Assembly: GCA_002099365.1 (NCBI GenBank)
Contig: MSED01000006.1
Coordinates: 1,364,001 to 1,428,000, forward strand
From: Phialophora verrucosa
Lineage: Eukaryota > Ascomycota > Eurotiomycetes > Chaetothyriales > Herpotrichiellaceae
Direction: 5' to 3'
DNA length: 64,000 nt
Both the position numbers and the translations under genes were made by a program. The stretch's first letter is position 1, and the number at the start of each line of letters is the position of its first letter. This document shows, piece by piece, positions 1-10,899 of the stretch. The notes beneath the pieces were generated by a model. That model was given only the letters and a program-made list of their open reading frames with translations, was not told the DNA's origin and did no database searches.

Positions 1-1428
1 AGAAAACTATCAGCGCTGCGTATCCGCGCAGGGCGTCAAGATACGCCGTCGGATGGGGTTCTTTCTTGCCGGTTGTGCCTCTGCGTTGCATGTACGTCGG
101 CAACAGGCCGGCCAGGGATCTTTTCAACAGGTGCTTGCACCGAGTCCATTTCCGTTGATCGAGTTTTGGTTGTTGTCCACGTATTGGGACAGATGATTCG
201 TTGGGCAAGGGCAAGGGGTGAGGATACGTCTCGGCCGGGCTGTCCGAGTACGGGTCGTGTAACAGAGGGATGGCCTGCTCCATTTCGAGTGCGGGTTTCC
301 TGTATGGAATTTAGAGCAGCGTTAAACCGACCGGCCGGTCATGCAATGAAAAAGAGTTCTGATGCCAGGCCGCGAAATCGACAGATGCGATGGCACTGAA
401 CAAGACATGCTGTAGATCCGATGGCTGGTGGTTTTCAGACGAAATCACATCGCGCTGTGAAACTCACTATCGACTCTCCTTGCATTCGAGCACTGGCCGC
501 GAGCGCGCGTTCTGGAGCGAGAACGGCGTGCACGGCCCATGATGGCATTCTTCGGAGCACACCGACCACAATCTGGCCTCATCGTTGCATGAGTGAGAAG
601 ATGGGATCTGTGGGTTCCGCGCGTGAAGAAGACTCATGTTCTCTCAGTTGGCGATGAAGCTGTCTTGGGATTTTTAGACACTTGGCACTGTTCCCACCCC
701 GATGCATCTTCCTTCAGCACAACATGATGTCAAGATGTCCTACAAGAGTTCCTTTAGTAAAAGGCTTCCTCGAAGGTATACCTAGATTTCTACACGAAAG
801 GCACTTGAAAAGTACCTAAGCTGTTATTGCCTTTACTACGTGAAGTGGTGTAGAATACACGTGTATATTATCCTAATTGCCGCTGGACTGCGGGGAAATC
901 ATTTGCCTGTGTGGTCGTGTAAAATAACACGGTGTTAGGTGTGGTTCACTGCTCGCGCTTCACCCCTGATCCCTTGCTCACCCCTGTCTCGCGCGAGTCC
1001 TGTGGGCAATCACCCTCGACTCACCGGTCGTACTCGTATCTCGTACGAGTAGAACCTCTTTGTTGGTGAGGTGGAGATCGCCACGATTCGAGGATCCGAA
1101 GAATTGCAGTATGGGGACTAATCGTACCTCGCCAGGCATGATGGCATTATCGGCGGTCCTTTTGTCCCCAGTACCACCACTCGGTTTGTGATCCATTTCA
1201 CTTGCGTGGCTCGAACAAGACTTTTGTCAGACAGTGATTTCCCTCATCCTTCCACAACGCCACGCCTGGGGCAGGTTCCCCGCATGGAGACAACCAGGGT
1301 GGAATCTCCCACACCTTCTCGTACGTCTCATCCTTCCCAGGATGAGTGCAAAGATGCCAAAGGAGCGAGCGCGACCAAGTGCTGTCTATGATGGCGAGAA
1401 TATCTGTGACGAGAGTCTCTTTTGGTCC
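1..1428. other. Intergenic, no gene recognised
   Basis: I see no convincing coding region here. The open frames are short, mostly lack ATG starts and have no recognisable protein motif. Two short palindromes lie at about 855-866 and 925-937 and are reported separately. Confidence 0.6.
855..866. promoter_or_regulatory. 12-bp perfect palindrome with CACGTG core
   Basis: The 12 bases ATACACGTGTAT equal their own reverse complement and contain an E-box core (CACGTG). About 60 bases downstream, 925-937 holds TAACAC-G-GTGTTA, a second palindrome with a one-base centre. E-boxes are bound by fungal bHLH regulators. No intact gene starts nearby, so function is unproven. Confidence 0.3.
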
Positions 1429-1605
1429 CTGACAGGCAAGGTGGTTGTCCTTACCGGTTGCGCTATAGACATTGGGCGATGTGCAAGACAAGTCCGCGCA
1501 AGAGCTGGCTTCCAGTCTGGGTGCGACCGTCATCTTCGAGCATTGCGACATGACCATCGATTACGAGATGGAAGACAAACATGGGAGCTGGAACCCGTTT
1601 GGCTA
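1429..1605 (+). pseudogene. Relic of a short-chain dehydrogenase N-terminus
   Basis: The frame near 1429-1480 reads LTGKVVVLTGCAIDIGR, which resembles the SDR start with the TGxxxGIG nucleotide-binding loop, but Cys and Asp sit in the glycine-rich loop. About 30 bases later the expected continuation, AQELASSLGATVIFEHCDMT, is in another frame. I therefore read a frameshift near 1490. Nothing downstream supplies an Asn-Ser-Tyr-Lys catalytic part. The piece covers only the first 60 or so residues of a family that is usually about 250-300 long. Two more SDR genes lie at 8.4-10.6 kb, so this may be a decayed relative. Confidence 0.55.
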
Positions 1606-1697
1606 GGCGAGCAAAGCAGCCGGGTGCTGGAGAAGGGGCAGAAATATCTTGCTACTGATCAGACTCAGTGGTGAGCTATACAGCTGTCACAATTCAT

Positions 1698-2687
1698 CTA
1701 GCCTATCACAAACCCTTCCAATTGCTCTTTTATACGGCCTTTCTCGTCCTGATGTTCATTCTCCTCCCATCTATGCCCGTCGGAGCCAAACTGATTTGCC
1801 ATCTGCTTCAAGAAGAAATCCAGATTCTTCTCGGCCTTCGGGAAAGCAGCCTTGAAAGTGGTGACTATCTCGTCGACGGGCGGCTTTGCTTCGACGCTGC
1901 TGATGATCTGGTCAAAAATCTGCAGATACTTGCGCGTGTGGGCAACATCGGCGGCGGCGTCGAACGACCAGCCTTTCTCCAGATGACCTGCAATCACTTT
2001 TTGAGGTCTTAGAGACTCGACCAGGTCAAGGGTGCGCTTCCAGGCGTGTAGGATTGGTGGTGTGGATAAGTCGCCGACCCTATATGGCTTAGTTCAGCAT
2101 GAGTTGACACTTGCCGGACATACTTACCAGACATGCGTGCTTCGAGCATAGACTGCATCACCGCAGATGATTGTACGCTCCTGAGGCAGCCAAAGCAGGG
2201 TATGGTCGATGGAATCCCCCTGCAGCGGCCCCAGCAGGACGACCGGTGATTGTGGGCTTCCGTCCAGGACGAAGAAGGACCATGGATAGGGTTCGGGTCG
2301 GGGAGGCTTCTGCGGGACAAGATGGGTCCCCAGCTTGTTCGACCAGTATGTGGTCTTGTCGTCGTACTCGCGGTCGATAGCCTCCCTCACGTAGGGAGCG
2401 GCATAGTACTTGGCTTCTGGGAAGGCTGACAGGATGCTTCCGCCAGAGAAGTAGTGATCGGGATGATGATGGGTCACGAAGACCGCCTTGATAGGTACGT
2501 TCGTCGTTTGCTGGACCCAGCGGACTACTGAGTCGGCATCGGGAATCAAGAACGGAGGGTCGACGATGGCTGCCGCCGAGCTTCCCACAATAAGCGTCGT
2601 CACGCTAGAAAGACCTTCCTCGCTGGAAATGTGAGTGTGCGTCTGAAGTGATTCGGACTGTGGCCTTTCGCCTGCTGCCGGCGCCAT
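1698..2687 (-). CDS. MBL-fold metallo-hydrolase
   Basis: Predicted 313-residue metallo-beta-lactamase-fold hydrolase; exons complement(1698-2079, 2128-2687), with a 48-nt GTAAGT...TAG intron that keeps frame. The zinc motif HHHPDH is at about residues 73-78. Further likely metal ligands are His162 (SIDHTLL), Asp177 (GDAVY) and a late VIAGH histidine. There is no signal peptide, so it is probably cytosolic. Members of this fold hydrolyse esters, lactones or thioesters, and the substrate cannot be read from sequence. The start is an ATG at 2687. It is transcribed away from the MFS porter at 3.7 kb. A second, dissimilar MBL hydrolase lies at 31.2 kb. Family assignment is secure, precise activity unknown. 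Confidence 0.85.
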
Positions 2688-3724
2688 CTTGTCAGGTTTT
2701 CAGAGTTGGAATTGTATCCCAACGGGTTATTTCGGGTGAAACCATCGTTCCAGTTGGAAAGTGGGGTATGCTATAATTTCCAATATCGGCCATGGCAATG
2801 ATGTGATGATACTGTCACTGCGACATGAGTGTCTGACTTTCCTCTAACGTGCTTCTCCACACTCTTTTTCCGGGGTCTTGACGCCCCATACGTCAACTCA
2901 CGACACTCCCGCTGGTAAGGTGCCCCGGGAGCTCATATGAATCTTACATAACACTGGCCACAGATAAAAGCAGTCTTACCCCATGCGCGGCTTGGAATGC
3001 CGACTCCAGATCTTGGCGGCAGAAGCAGTGGTTTATCCTAATCCTACTGTAGCTGCTCAGGGTTCTCATAATGCGCTCACCCAGACGGCGCCGCGTTGAG
3101 AACCCCTGCTCGCGACTCGCCATCTTCTCACCTTCGACTCACCCCTCGAGTCACGCCCCAGCTCACCGGCGCTGCGACGGTCCTGCGACGGGGTCTCTGC
3201 TTTCGGTTCCCTCCTGCTCTTCCGTCCCCTCTCTTTGTTTCCACGACTCGCAAACTACAAGTACAAAATGACGTCCCTTCCATCCCTCAGCCCACGGGCG
3301 GCAATCTTCTCTCTCGAAATTTGTGGCACATAGCACCCATCCATTCTAGCTCCGTCATCAGTATTATTTCGCTGCTGGCGAGGGTCGACCTCGAACTCCT
3401 ACGCCGACCACTATGGACAGGCGGAACGCCGACAGACGAGCTATGGGCTCGTGCTGGCAGGAGAATCGTTCCACATGAACTACCGACCTCGGGGAAATAG
3501 TTCATGCATCCAGTTTTTGTCAGCTGCAGTGGTTTCGCTACAATATTTGGGACACAATCTCGGTGCCGACACCGAATCTCGGAGTATTGCGACTCCCAAC
3601 TCCCCGTGACCAAGTACTTCGTCTTCCCCAATTTCCCTCCACTGCAAGATCCAGCGTGTCGGCCCCAGTCGTATGTTCCGGTAACAGATACAGGAGATCC
3701 CCAGAGTGGAACCCCTGATTCATC
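2688..3724. other. Divergent intergenic region
   Basis: About 1 kb lies between the MBL hydrolase (minus) and the MFS porter (plus) and should hold both promoters. The open frames inside lack recognisable motifs. I see no RNA gene or repeat. Confidence 0.5.
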
Positions 3725-5605
3725 ATGGGCGACGTCGTGTCTTCATATCTGCTGGTATGTTCAGTGGGGTTGTTTGTGTGACTCGACACTGACTCGGATC
3801 CAAGGTCGTCTTAGCCGTTACCTTCGGGAGTTTCAGCTACGGCTACTGTGCGTCGATCCTGGCGAATATCTTTACTCATGCCGCATTTTTTGAATACCTG
3901 GATCTCGACCCCGACGGGCACGATGCCTCTCACACCCACTCACTCGTTGCGGCGTTCAATGCCTTGCTCTATGTGGGCGGCTTTTTTGGATGTTGCCTCT
4001 ATCCACTGTCCTCATCCAGGTTCGGCCGACGCTTCCCGCTTGGAGTGGGTTCTATCTTTGTTATTGTTGGCGGAGCCTTGCAAGCAGGCACAGCCCACAG
4101 TGCCATGATGTGTGTTGCGCGCGTTGTGACGGGCATAGGAATCGGTCACTTCCTTCCCGGCTGCCCACTGTACCAGGCCGAAGTTGTACCTGCACACAAT
4201 AGAGGCTCCATGGTCGGACTTCACGCCGCCGTGGTGGGCGCAGGTTTTGCAGTCGCGCAATGGATAGGGGTCGCTTTTTTCCACCTGCCGGGTCAGGCTG
4301 GCTGGCGGGTCCCGCTCGCCCTGCAATGCGTCCCGCCATTGTGTATGCTATGCATTGTAACTTTTCTTCCAGAGAGTCCTCGCTGGTGTAAGTATCGTAA
4401 TCATCGGACATTTCTCACTTCTGACTTCAATCAGTGTACTTGGCTGGCCGGGTTGACCAGGCAGAGAAGACGATCATGCGGCTACACCGGGACCGAACAG
4501 ACCCTTCCAATTCGTATGCACGAGCTGAATTTCGCAACATCAGGGCCCAGCTCGACCTTGAAGCCGAGAACAAGCGCTCTCTTTGGGACGGTCTGCGAGA
4601 TCCCCACATGCGGAAGCGTTTCATCATCGGGTTTCTGGTAAATACGGCCTCGCAATCCAGTGGCTCCATCGTAATTCTGAGTAAGTAAGCACAAACCGAG
4701 TGAGAGTTCCATGGAGACTGATGCTCTTCAGCCTACTCGTCTGTCATCTACGGAAGATTGGGCTTCAGTGCATTCGTGCAAGGCATCTTAACCGCAGTGT
4801 GGACTGTTCTTCTGATGCTCTTCAATTTTCTCGGTGGAATACTTACCGACAAGGTTGGCCGTGTCAAACAGCTTGGTAAGTCTTTCTTACCCTTTCTCTT
4901 GGCCAGTAATGACTCATATGACAGTCTTTGGGCTTCTGGGTTGCTTGTTCTGCCTGATAATGGAAGTCATCCTGACTGCAATCTATGCCAACAGGGACAG
5001 CACGTCAGGCAATGCAGCGGCGACTTTTTTCATCTTTTTCTTCGTGTGCTTGTAGGTGGACCCCACAGGGGTCTCGACTCGGGAGTGCTCATTACTCACA
5101 TAATCCAGTTTTGCGGCCGGGGTTGAATGCCCGTCTTTTGTGTACTCCTCCGAGATCTTCCCCGCCGCCTGGAGGGCCCTCGGCGTTGGGATAGCGTTGT
5201 CTGCTGTGCAGCTGTGGTCAGCCATTCTCAACGGCGCTGCTGCAATAGCGTTTGAGAACATCAAATGGTAAATTGATTCGGAGTTCTGCCTGCTCTTTTG
5301 AGGCAGTTCTAACCTCAACCTTAGGAAATTCTACCTGGTTTTCATTTGTTTCACTGCTTTGATGGCGGTAGTGGTGTTCGTGTTCTTTCCGGAGGTACTA
5401 CACACTTCCTTGTAAAACATCCTTGAAAGTGCTAACTGGAGCTTAGACTAAAGGCTTGACACTGGAAGAGATCAGCAAGGCCTTCGGAGATGCCACTGTT
5501 GAAGATATGACGACGCTTGACAGTATCTCTCACGCTAAAGCTTTGGCTCCCCAGAAGCCGTTGTCCTCGGAGCTCGAAATGATGGTCGATGGTTACGGAT
5601 CCTAA
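3725..5605 (+). CDS. MFS sugar porter-type transporter
   Basis: Eight-exon gene encoding 505 residues: 3725-3754, 3805-4387, 4435-4680, 4732-4875, 4925-5051, 5109-5267, 5325-5394, 5447-5605. All joins keep frame. The first exon is only 30 nt. Sugar porter signs are the RFGRR loop after the second helix, PESPRW at the end of the N-terminal half, the DKVGRVK loop in the C-terminal half, and the ending FFPETKGLTLEEI with its conserved PETKG. It is an integral membrane protein, most likely in the plasma membrane, with about 12 helices. It lies beside catabolic enzymes, so the cargo need not be a simple sugar. Substrate unknown. Confidence 0.9.
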
Positions 5606-6281
5606 GGAGACACTGTAGCAAGACATATAATACCTATATATCTGCCACTGCAATTCATTTCAGGAGATCTCAGGCTCTAAAATCATTGACTGCACTGCCG
5701 ATTCACACCATTACCCTCTGTTGCTGGCCAGTATCTTGCTATTGCGCGAGTAAACCTTGACATTTCCCTTTCTCATCCTGTCAATGAAACGGTCCGACTT
5801 ACTGTAGGGAAGAGGTCTCTTCAGAATCCTAGCCGAGGGTTTGGGAACTTGCTCCGCAGGCCGATCAGCAGGATCAACAAGCTGCCGTCTGGGGGTATTG
5901 GCTTTCCCGGCCAACGACCTGAGCCTCGGTGAGTCGGTGATCGGTCAGTGTGGTCGGTATCGGGCCCGAAGCCGCTTGAAGCGCGCCAAAATGATGAAGC
6001 TAGATGTGTCTGATTATAATTGGGGGCATTGTGACGAAAGTCACCATCAATCTCTAAGACAATATATGGGTGGACATAGGGTTGATGTGGAAGGAGGTGC
6101 ACCATTTGTCTCAGCCACTCCGGTTGAGTACAGGAAGACTTGTCTCCCTCTGGAATTCGTCCTTCCCTCCTCATAACGCATCTACTGTGTAGATTGTCAC
6201 TATCTACAATAGCCAGTACCGTCATGTTCAAAGAATCGACCTCTGCGGATTCTGACACCTGCTGTACACAAACCGGGCAAG
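5606..6281. other. Intergenic, no gene recognised
   Basis: The region between the MFS porter and the ligase pseudogene holds overlapping open frames on both strands without domain motifs. It presumably contains the former promoter of the ligase. Confidence 0.5.
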
Positions 6282-8204
6282 ATGGAAAAGGATCAGGATG
6301 TGTTTTTTAGGCCTACAAGCACTGTGCCAATTCCGACCAAAGATCTTCTGTCTTGGATTTTCGACGAACCAAAGTACTCACCAGATGAACCGGTCGGTGA
6401 ATCTTCTGTGCTCCAACTACTTAAACTCAGTTTCTCCAGATCTATATTGATGCCGCAGACCCGACACGTTCCCTATGTCTAAAGCAGGCGCAGTGTTTGA
6501 TACGGTGTCTCATCGCAGGGCTTCGATCGAGATCATTGGAAAAGGGGGACTGTGTTTGTGTGCACTCTTTCAATGACGTGAGTGTCAGGTTTACCCTGTT
6601 TCTCGATGTCCAGCACCTGCTGAACTGGAAGACAGCTATACTACTCCTGTCTATTCCTAGCAGTCGTGGGCGCAGGTCTCTGTTGGACAGGGACAAATCC
6701 GGGCTACACTAACTACGAGCTGCAACATCACCTCAAAGGGTCCAGAACAAAGCTGATCATCGCCCAGCCGGAATTGTACGATGGCATACTCGGGGCTGCA
6801 AGGGCATGCAACATTCCGGAACAGAATGTGCTTACGTTCGATTCCTTCTCGCAGGAGAGCTTTCGTTCCACGTCGTGGCACACCTTGCTACGGCATGGAG
6901 AACAGGACTGGATGCGATTTGATGACAAGTCTGTGGCACAGTCGACGCCTGCATGTATTCTCTTCAGCTCAGGAACAACCGGCCTACCCAAAGCCGCTTG
7001 GCTGTCCCATTACAACCTCGTATCTCAACATACCCTACTTCAAGAGCAGGTGCCAAAGCCGTATAGAGTCAGCTGCTCGCCTTTTCTTGGTCTGTAGCCC
7101 TTGCGGTGCTTACTTCTTCCAGGTGAAACGAATCCTCTGTCTACCGTTCTTCCACGCCGCCATGGCTATAATGGCCCACGTCACCCCGCTACGCTCAGGT
7201 CATATCGCCTATATCATGGCGAGATTTCAACTCGAGGATTTCCTTCGCTTTACCGAGAAATATGAGGTATCGGAGTTGTTTGTGGTGCCGCCAATCATCC
7301 TCTCAATCCTACAATCGCCCTTGGCCAATAAATATTCGTTGAGGAGTCTGCGGTCTGGAATGACAGGAGGTGCCAAGATAGACTTTTTGTCTCAGGAGAA
7401 GTTTTCAGCTCTGATGCATCCTGAAGGATGTCTGAACCCTTGTTATGGCATGACTGAGATCAGCTGCATCGGAGCCTGCTTTCCCTGGCCAGAGCGAGAC
7501 ACCGACGGCAGTATCGGCTACTTTCTTCCTAATCTTGCGGTCAAGTGAGTATATGACTCCGTTCCCATATTTGACGTTCCACTGTACTAACTACTGGGCT
7601 GGCTCGTGGACGAATACGACCGGGAGATTCGGGCTTACAACAAGCCTGGGGAAATATGGATTCAAGGCCCAACTGTGATCCAAGGATACCTTAACAATCC
7701 GGAGGCGAATGCGTCTTCCTTCTCTCAGCGGTGGTTCCGTACGGGAGATGTTGGATATTGTGACGAAAAGACTAAAAAAGGTATATTGTGGATAGGAAAA
7801 AGGCACGACTTCTTCTCTGTTGCTTGGTTCGGTCTCTAACTCAACCAATGTAGGAATTGATCAAGGTTCGGGGCTTCCAGGTCGCACCACCGGAGCTTGA
7901 AGCTGTGCTAATGTCGCATCCATTGATATCTGCCGCCGCGGTCATCGGGATTCCGGCCCCCAATCCTGTGGATGGAGAGCTTCCTCGAGCTTATGTTGTG
8001 CGGAAACCAGGACATGATGCCGACCGTCTTAGCGAGGGCCAGGTCAAACAGTACGCTGCGGAGCGTCTGGCCAAATACAAACAGTTGAACGGCGGCATTG
8101 TGTTCATGCCGGATCTACCCCAGACTGCCAGTGGGAAGTACCTTAAGAGGCATCTGCGAGACCTTTACAAGAAGACAGTTACTAGCTCAAAGACCAAGGT
8201 CTAA
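6282..8204 (+). pseudogene. Acyl-CoA ligase (4CL-like) pseudogene
   Basis: AMP-forming acyl-CoA ligase remnant. Exon-like blocks are 6282-6392, 6440-6577, 6636-7049, 7123-7544, about 7602-7798 and 7854-8204. Family motifs are clear: YIDAADPTRSL, the P-loop FSSGTTGLPK, YGMTE, TGDVGY, and ELIKVRGFQVAPPELE followed by PQTASGK. Three lesions cluster in the C-terminal half. The intron starting at 7545 has no AG before the expected resumption (CTG at 7599-7601 where CAG is expected). One base is missing near 7779, where TKK is followed by GGTATATTGTGG instead of the usual TGG codon. The next intron would need a GC donor (AAG|GCACGA). The tail reads SKTKV, not a peroxisomal signal, unlike the intact paralogue at 18.4 kb. 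Non-canonical splicing could rescue two lesions but not the frameshift. Confidence 0.75.
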
Positions 8205-8404
8205 CAGGCATCTATCACGCTCGAAGACGAGATAGATTCTCGTTTTGTCTAGTTCCAGCTTCGCTGCCTTCAACCCACTTTTGCCAGACTTCGAGTTCAA
8301 TACGAAAAATCACATAGTGCTCAGTGTTTGTCGATCATGTCGCCGCACTCAGCAGATACAGAGTTATTACCCCGGACTGGCCGAATTTGAGCAGGTCCCA
8401 GCTT

Positions 8405-9316
8405 TCAAAAATGTTTTAGCGACCAGCCACCATCGACGGGCAACTCCACTCCAGTGATTGCACTTGACGACTCCCCAAGCAGGAAAACCACTGCTTCCGC
8501 GACCTCTTCTGCAGTGATTTCCCGATCAAGGGGGCACAGTGGCAAAACACGTCGCTGGATCGTGCTATCTTGCTCGACTCCGGAGGTGACGCGTCGCGAA
8601 GGGGATGGGCAAACACAGTTGATCCGAATACCGTCCTTGAGATGGTCCAGCGCGGTTGCCCTGCTCATACCGACAATACCGTGGGCACCAGCACAATATG
8701 AAGGAAATCCTAGCTCACTACCAACGCCCTGCGCAGCCGCGACGTTCACTATACTCGCCGAGGTCTTTTGACCCTTTTCCTTTTGAGTCAGAAATTGACG
8801 CACCTCAGCTCGCATCGAGAGCCAGACCTGTCAATGAATCTCCCGTCAGAAATAGTAGAGCCGAAGGAGATCGGCCACCAAGACATGAGGACACTTACTC
8901 CTCTCTGCCAATCTGGCCCAAACCGAGAGAACTCCGCCGGCGCAATGTCCAGCGTCTTACCCTCGAGACCCTCGGGTCTCTGGCAGTTGGCACAGTAATC
9001 AATCTTTCCAAACGTCGTGACTGCAAAGGCGATGAGTTCGTCCACCGTGGCGGGAACTCGTGTGTCGCATTTTTTGCTTGAGATTTGGTGACTGGGGCTT
9101 GCCCGAGCCTGGCATTCCCCCACGACCTTCGCGAGCTTGATGTCATCCGGATCCCCTAAAACGATCTTGGTACAGCCACTCTGGACAAGCAAGTGCGCGA
9201 CTGCACGTCCGTCCCCTGTGGTGATCAGTCACGGTATTTCATGCATGGTGGCTTGATCGCGAGGGTCTACCTGATCCAGCCCCGATCACAAGTGCAACCC
9301 CCGGGAATCGTGCCAT
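8405..9316 (-). CDS. SDR-family protein with degenerate active site
   Basis: Three exons, complement(8405-8827, 8899-9215, 9271-9316), give an uninterrupted 261-residue SDR-like protein. The start MARFPGVALVIGAGSGDGRA keeps the glycine-rich NAD(P) loop. The catalytic set is missing. The usual Ser is Ala at about 152 (VNVAAAQG). The Tyr at 165 is present, but the Lys four residues later is Ala169 (YCAGA where YxxxK is expected). The NNAG-type strand reads CANCQR. Length and the C-terminal VDGG motif are normal. It is divergent from the intact SDR at 9640, with a 323-base shared promoter. It may be a catalytically dead protein under drift, a non-enzymatic partner, or a young pseudogene without a frame break. 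Confidence 0.7.
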
Positions 9317-9639
9317 CAAGCTGATTAGGCAACGTGAATGGACAGTCTGGATTGATTGACAGGACCCGTCCGTTTAGCTTATAATGTCAATGCTGCCACA
9401 GTTGCGCCGTCGGTGAAAGGCACTGCAAGATTGCCTCCCCAATCATACCTCGGCCTCGGTGACCATTCAGTGGGTGGCCGTCAATCAGTGGTTGCTCATC
9501 AATTTTCATGGTTCCAAGGGCCTCGGGCCGCTTAAGCGCAAGGTTGGCATCACAAACTACGAGTACAAAGTCGCGTATGTTTTGGGAGTGCACGAGCTTT
9601 TTGGACCGTTTCAATTCTCCTTGCCCTCGAATTCCACCA
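9317..9639. promoter_or_regulatory. Shared promoter of two divergent SDR genes
   Basis: These 323 bases separate the start codons of the minus-strand and plus-strand SDR genes and must contain both promoters. I could not identify a convincing operator. Confidence 0.5.
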
Positions 9640-10590
9640 ATGTCGCTCCCGCTTCCTGGCGTCTGCCTGATCACCGGTGCCGCCTCAGGTGGGTTCATCC
9701 ACCAGACCTCGCTTTCAAGTGTGCTAAGCCCGGCTTCACAGGCATTGGCCGAGGTACCGCCGTGACAATTGCGAGGGAAGGGTGCCGGCGGTTGTTTCTA
9801 GCGGACATCGATCTCGCGGGTCTGGAGGAAACGAGACGGCAGGTGGTGGAAGATGATCCGGCTGCCCGCGTGGAGATCCAGCATGCCAATATCGCCGATG
9901 AAGTGTCGGTGAACCACATGGTTGATTCATGTGTTTCGCTCTTCGGCCAGGTCGACTACGCGCTGAATATTGCGGGAGTGGTTCCGCAGAGAAAGAGCAT
10001 CGCCGAGCTCGACCTCGAGGTCTACGACAAGTCTATCCACGTCAATGAATACGGGGTGAGTGTCCTAAAGTTGCGTGACAGAGCTTGCTCTGATATGTCT
10101 GTGCACCTCTTTTGCGGCTCTCTTTCTATATTTCTGACTTGTGTTTGCGCTCCAAAAGACCTGGCTGTGCCATCGAGCCGAGATCCAGCAGATGATGAAG
10201 CAGACGCCATTGGACGGCAGCGGCACGCGAGGGAGCATCGTCTCCGTGTCCTCTCTGGCGGGACTGAACGCGTCCAGCGGAATGTCGGCATACTGCGCAT
10301 CGAAACACTCCATGGTCGGGTTTGCCAAAACGGATGCGCAGGACTATGGCCCGCATGGGATCCGCATCAACGTCGTGTGTCCGGGCATGATTGACACCGA
10401 CCTGTTCCGCCTCACGAGCCCGCCAGATGCGCCTGCCAAATTGGCAGCAATCACACCGGTGCGGCGGCTAGGGAGACCAGAAGACGTGGGCAGGCTCCTG
10501 GCGTTCCTGTGTTGCGAAAAGTCGGCCTTTATTCATGGCGCCGTGATACCGTGTGATGGAGGACTGGCCCTGCAGAGAGGCGTGATATAA
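9640..10590 (+). CDS. Short-chain dehydrogenase/reductase
   Basis: Exons 9640-9688, 9742-10055 and 10159-10590 encode 264 residues. This is a classical SDR. The nucleotide loop TGAASGIG is at residues 12-19, NIAG at 92-95, the catalytic Ser in SVSS near 152, and Tyr166-x3-Lys170 in YCASK. The C-terminal part has the PG motif (VVCPGMIDTDL) and the closing CDGG. An acidic residue after the second strand (ADID) suggests NAD rather than NADP. It likely interconverts an alcohol and a ketone. Its neighbours, a P450 and a Baeyer-Villiger enzyme, would fit hydroxylation, then oxidation, then ring or chain oxygenation. It is cytosolic, with no targeting signal seen. Confidence 0.9.
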
Positions 10591-10899
10591 ACAAGCGTTA
10601 TAGTAAATGTATAGCGACTATTCATTGTAGGGTCGAGGGATGGTCTCTGAGGAGGCCCCCGGAACGCTAAAAATGCCTTGAGCCCCCGCGGCCAAATATA
10701 CGAACGCATTGTAAAGCTACGGTCAAGCGAGTCCAGTATCGAATCATTCTAGGCGGCCACATCAACTTGTCCATCTCCACTTGATCGAATTGTTATGCAC
10801 ATTCATGTGGCGCAGTACGCGCCTCGTCTACATGGCCTTGTCGCTCTTTATATGGCGATCTTGCTAAGGCGAGGCTTTTCTCCAGCGTCTGGTCTCATT
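10591..10899. other. Convergent intergenic gap
   Basis: About 309 bases lie between the 3' ends of the SDR (plus) and the P450 (minus). I see only likely 3' untranslated sequence and no gene. Confidence 0.5.

Noticed and set aside
5821..6258. 145-codon minus-strand frame upstream of the ligase pseudogene
   Set aside because: Composition looks random and it occupies a promoter region; no supporting motif.
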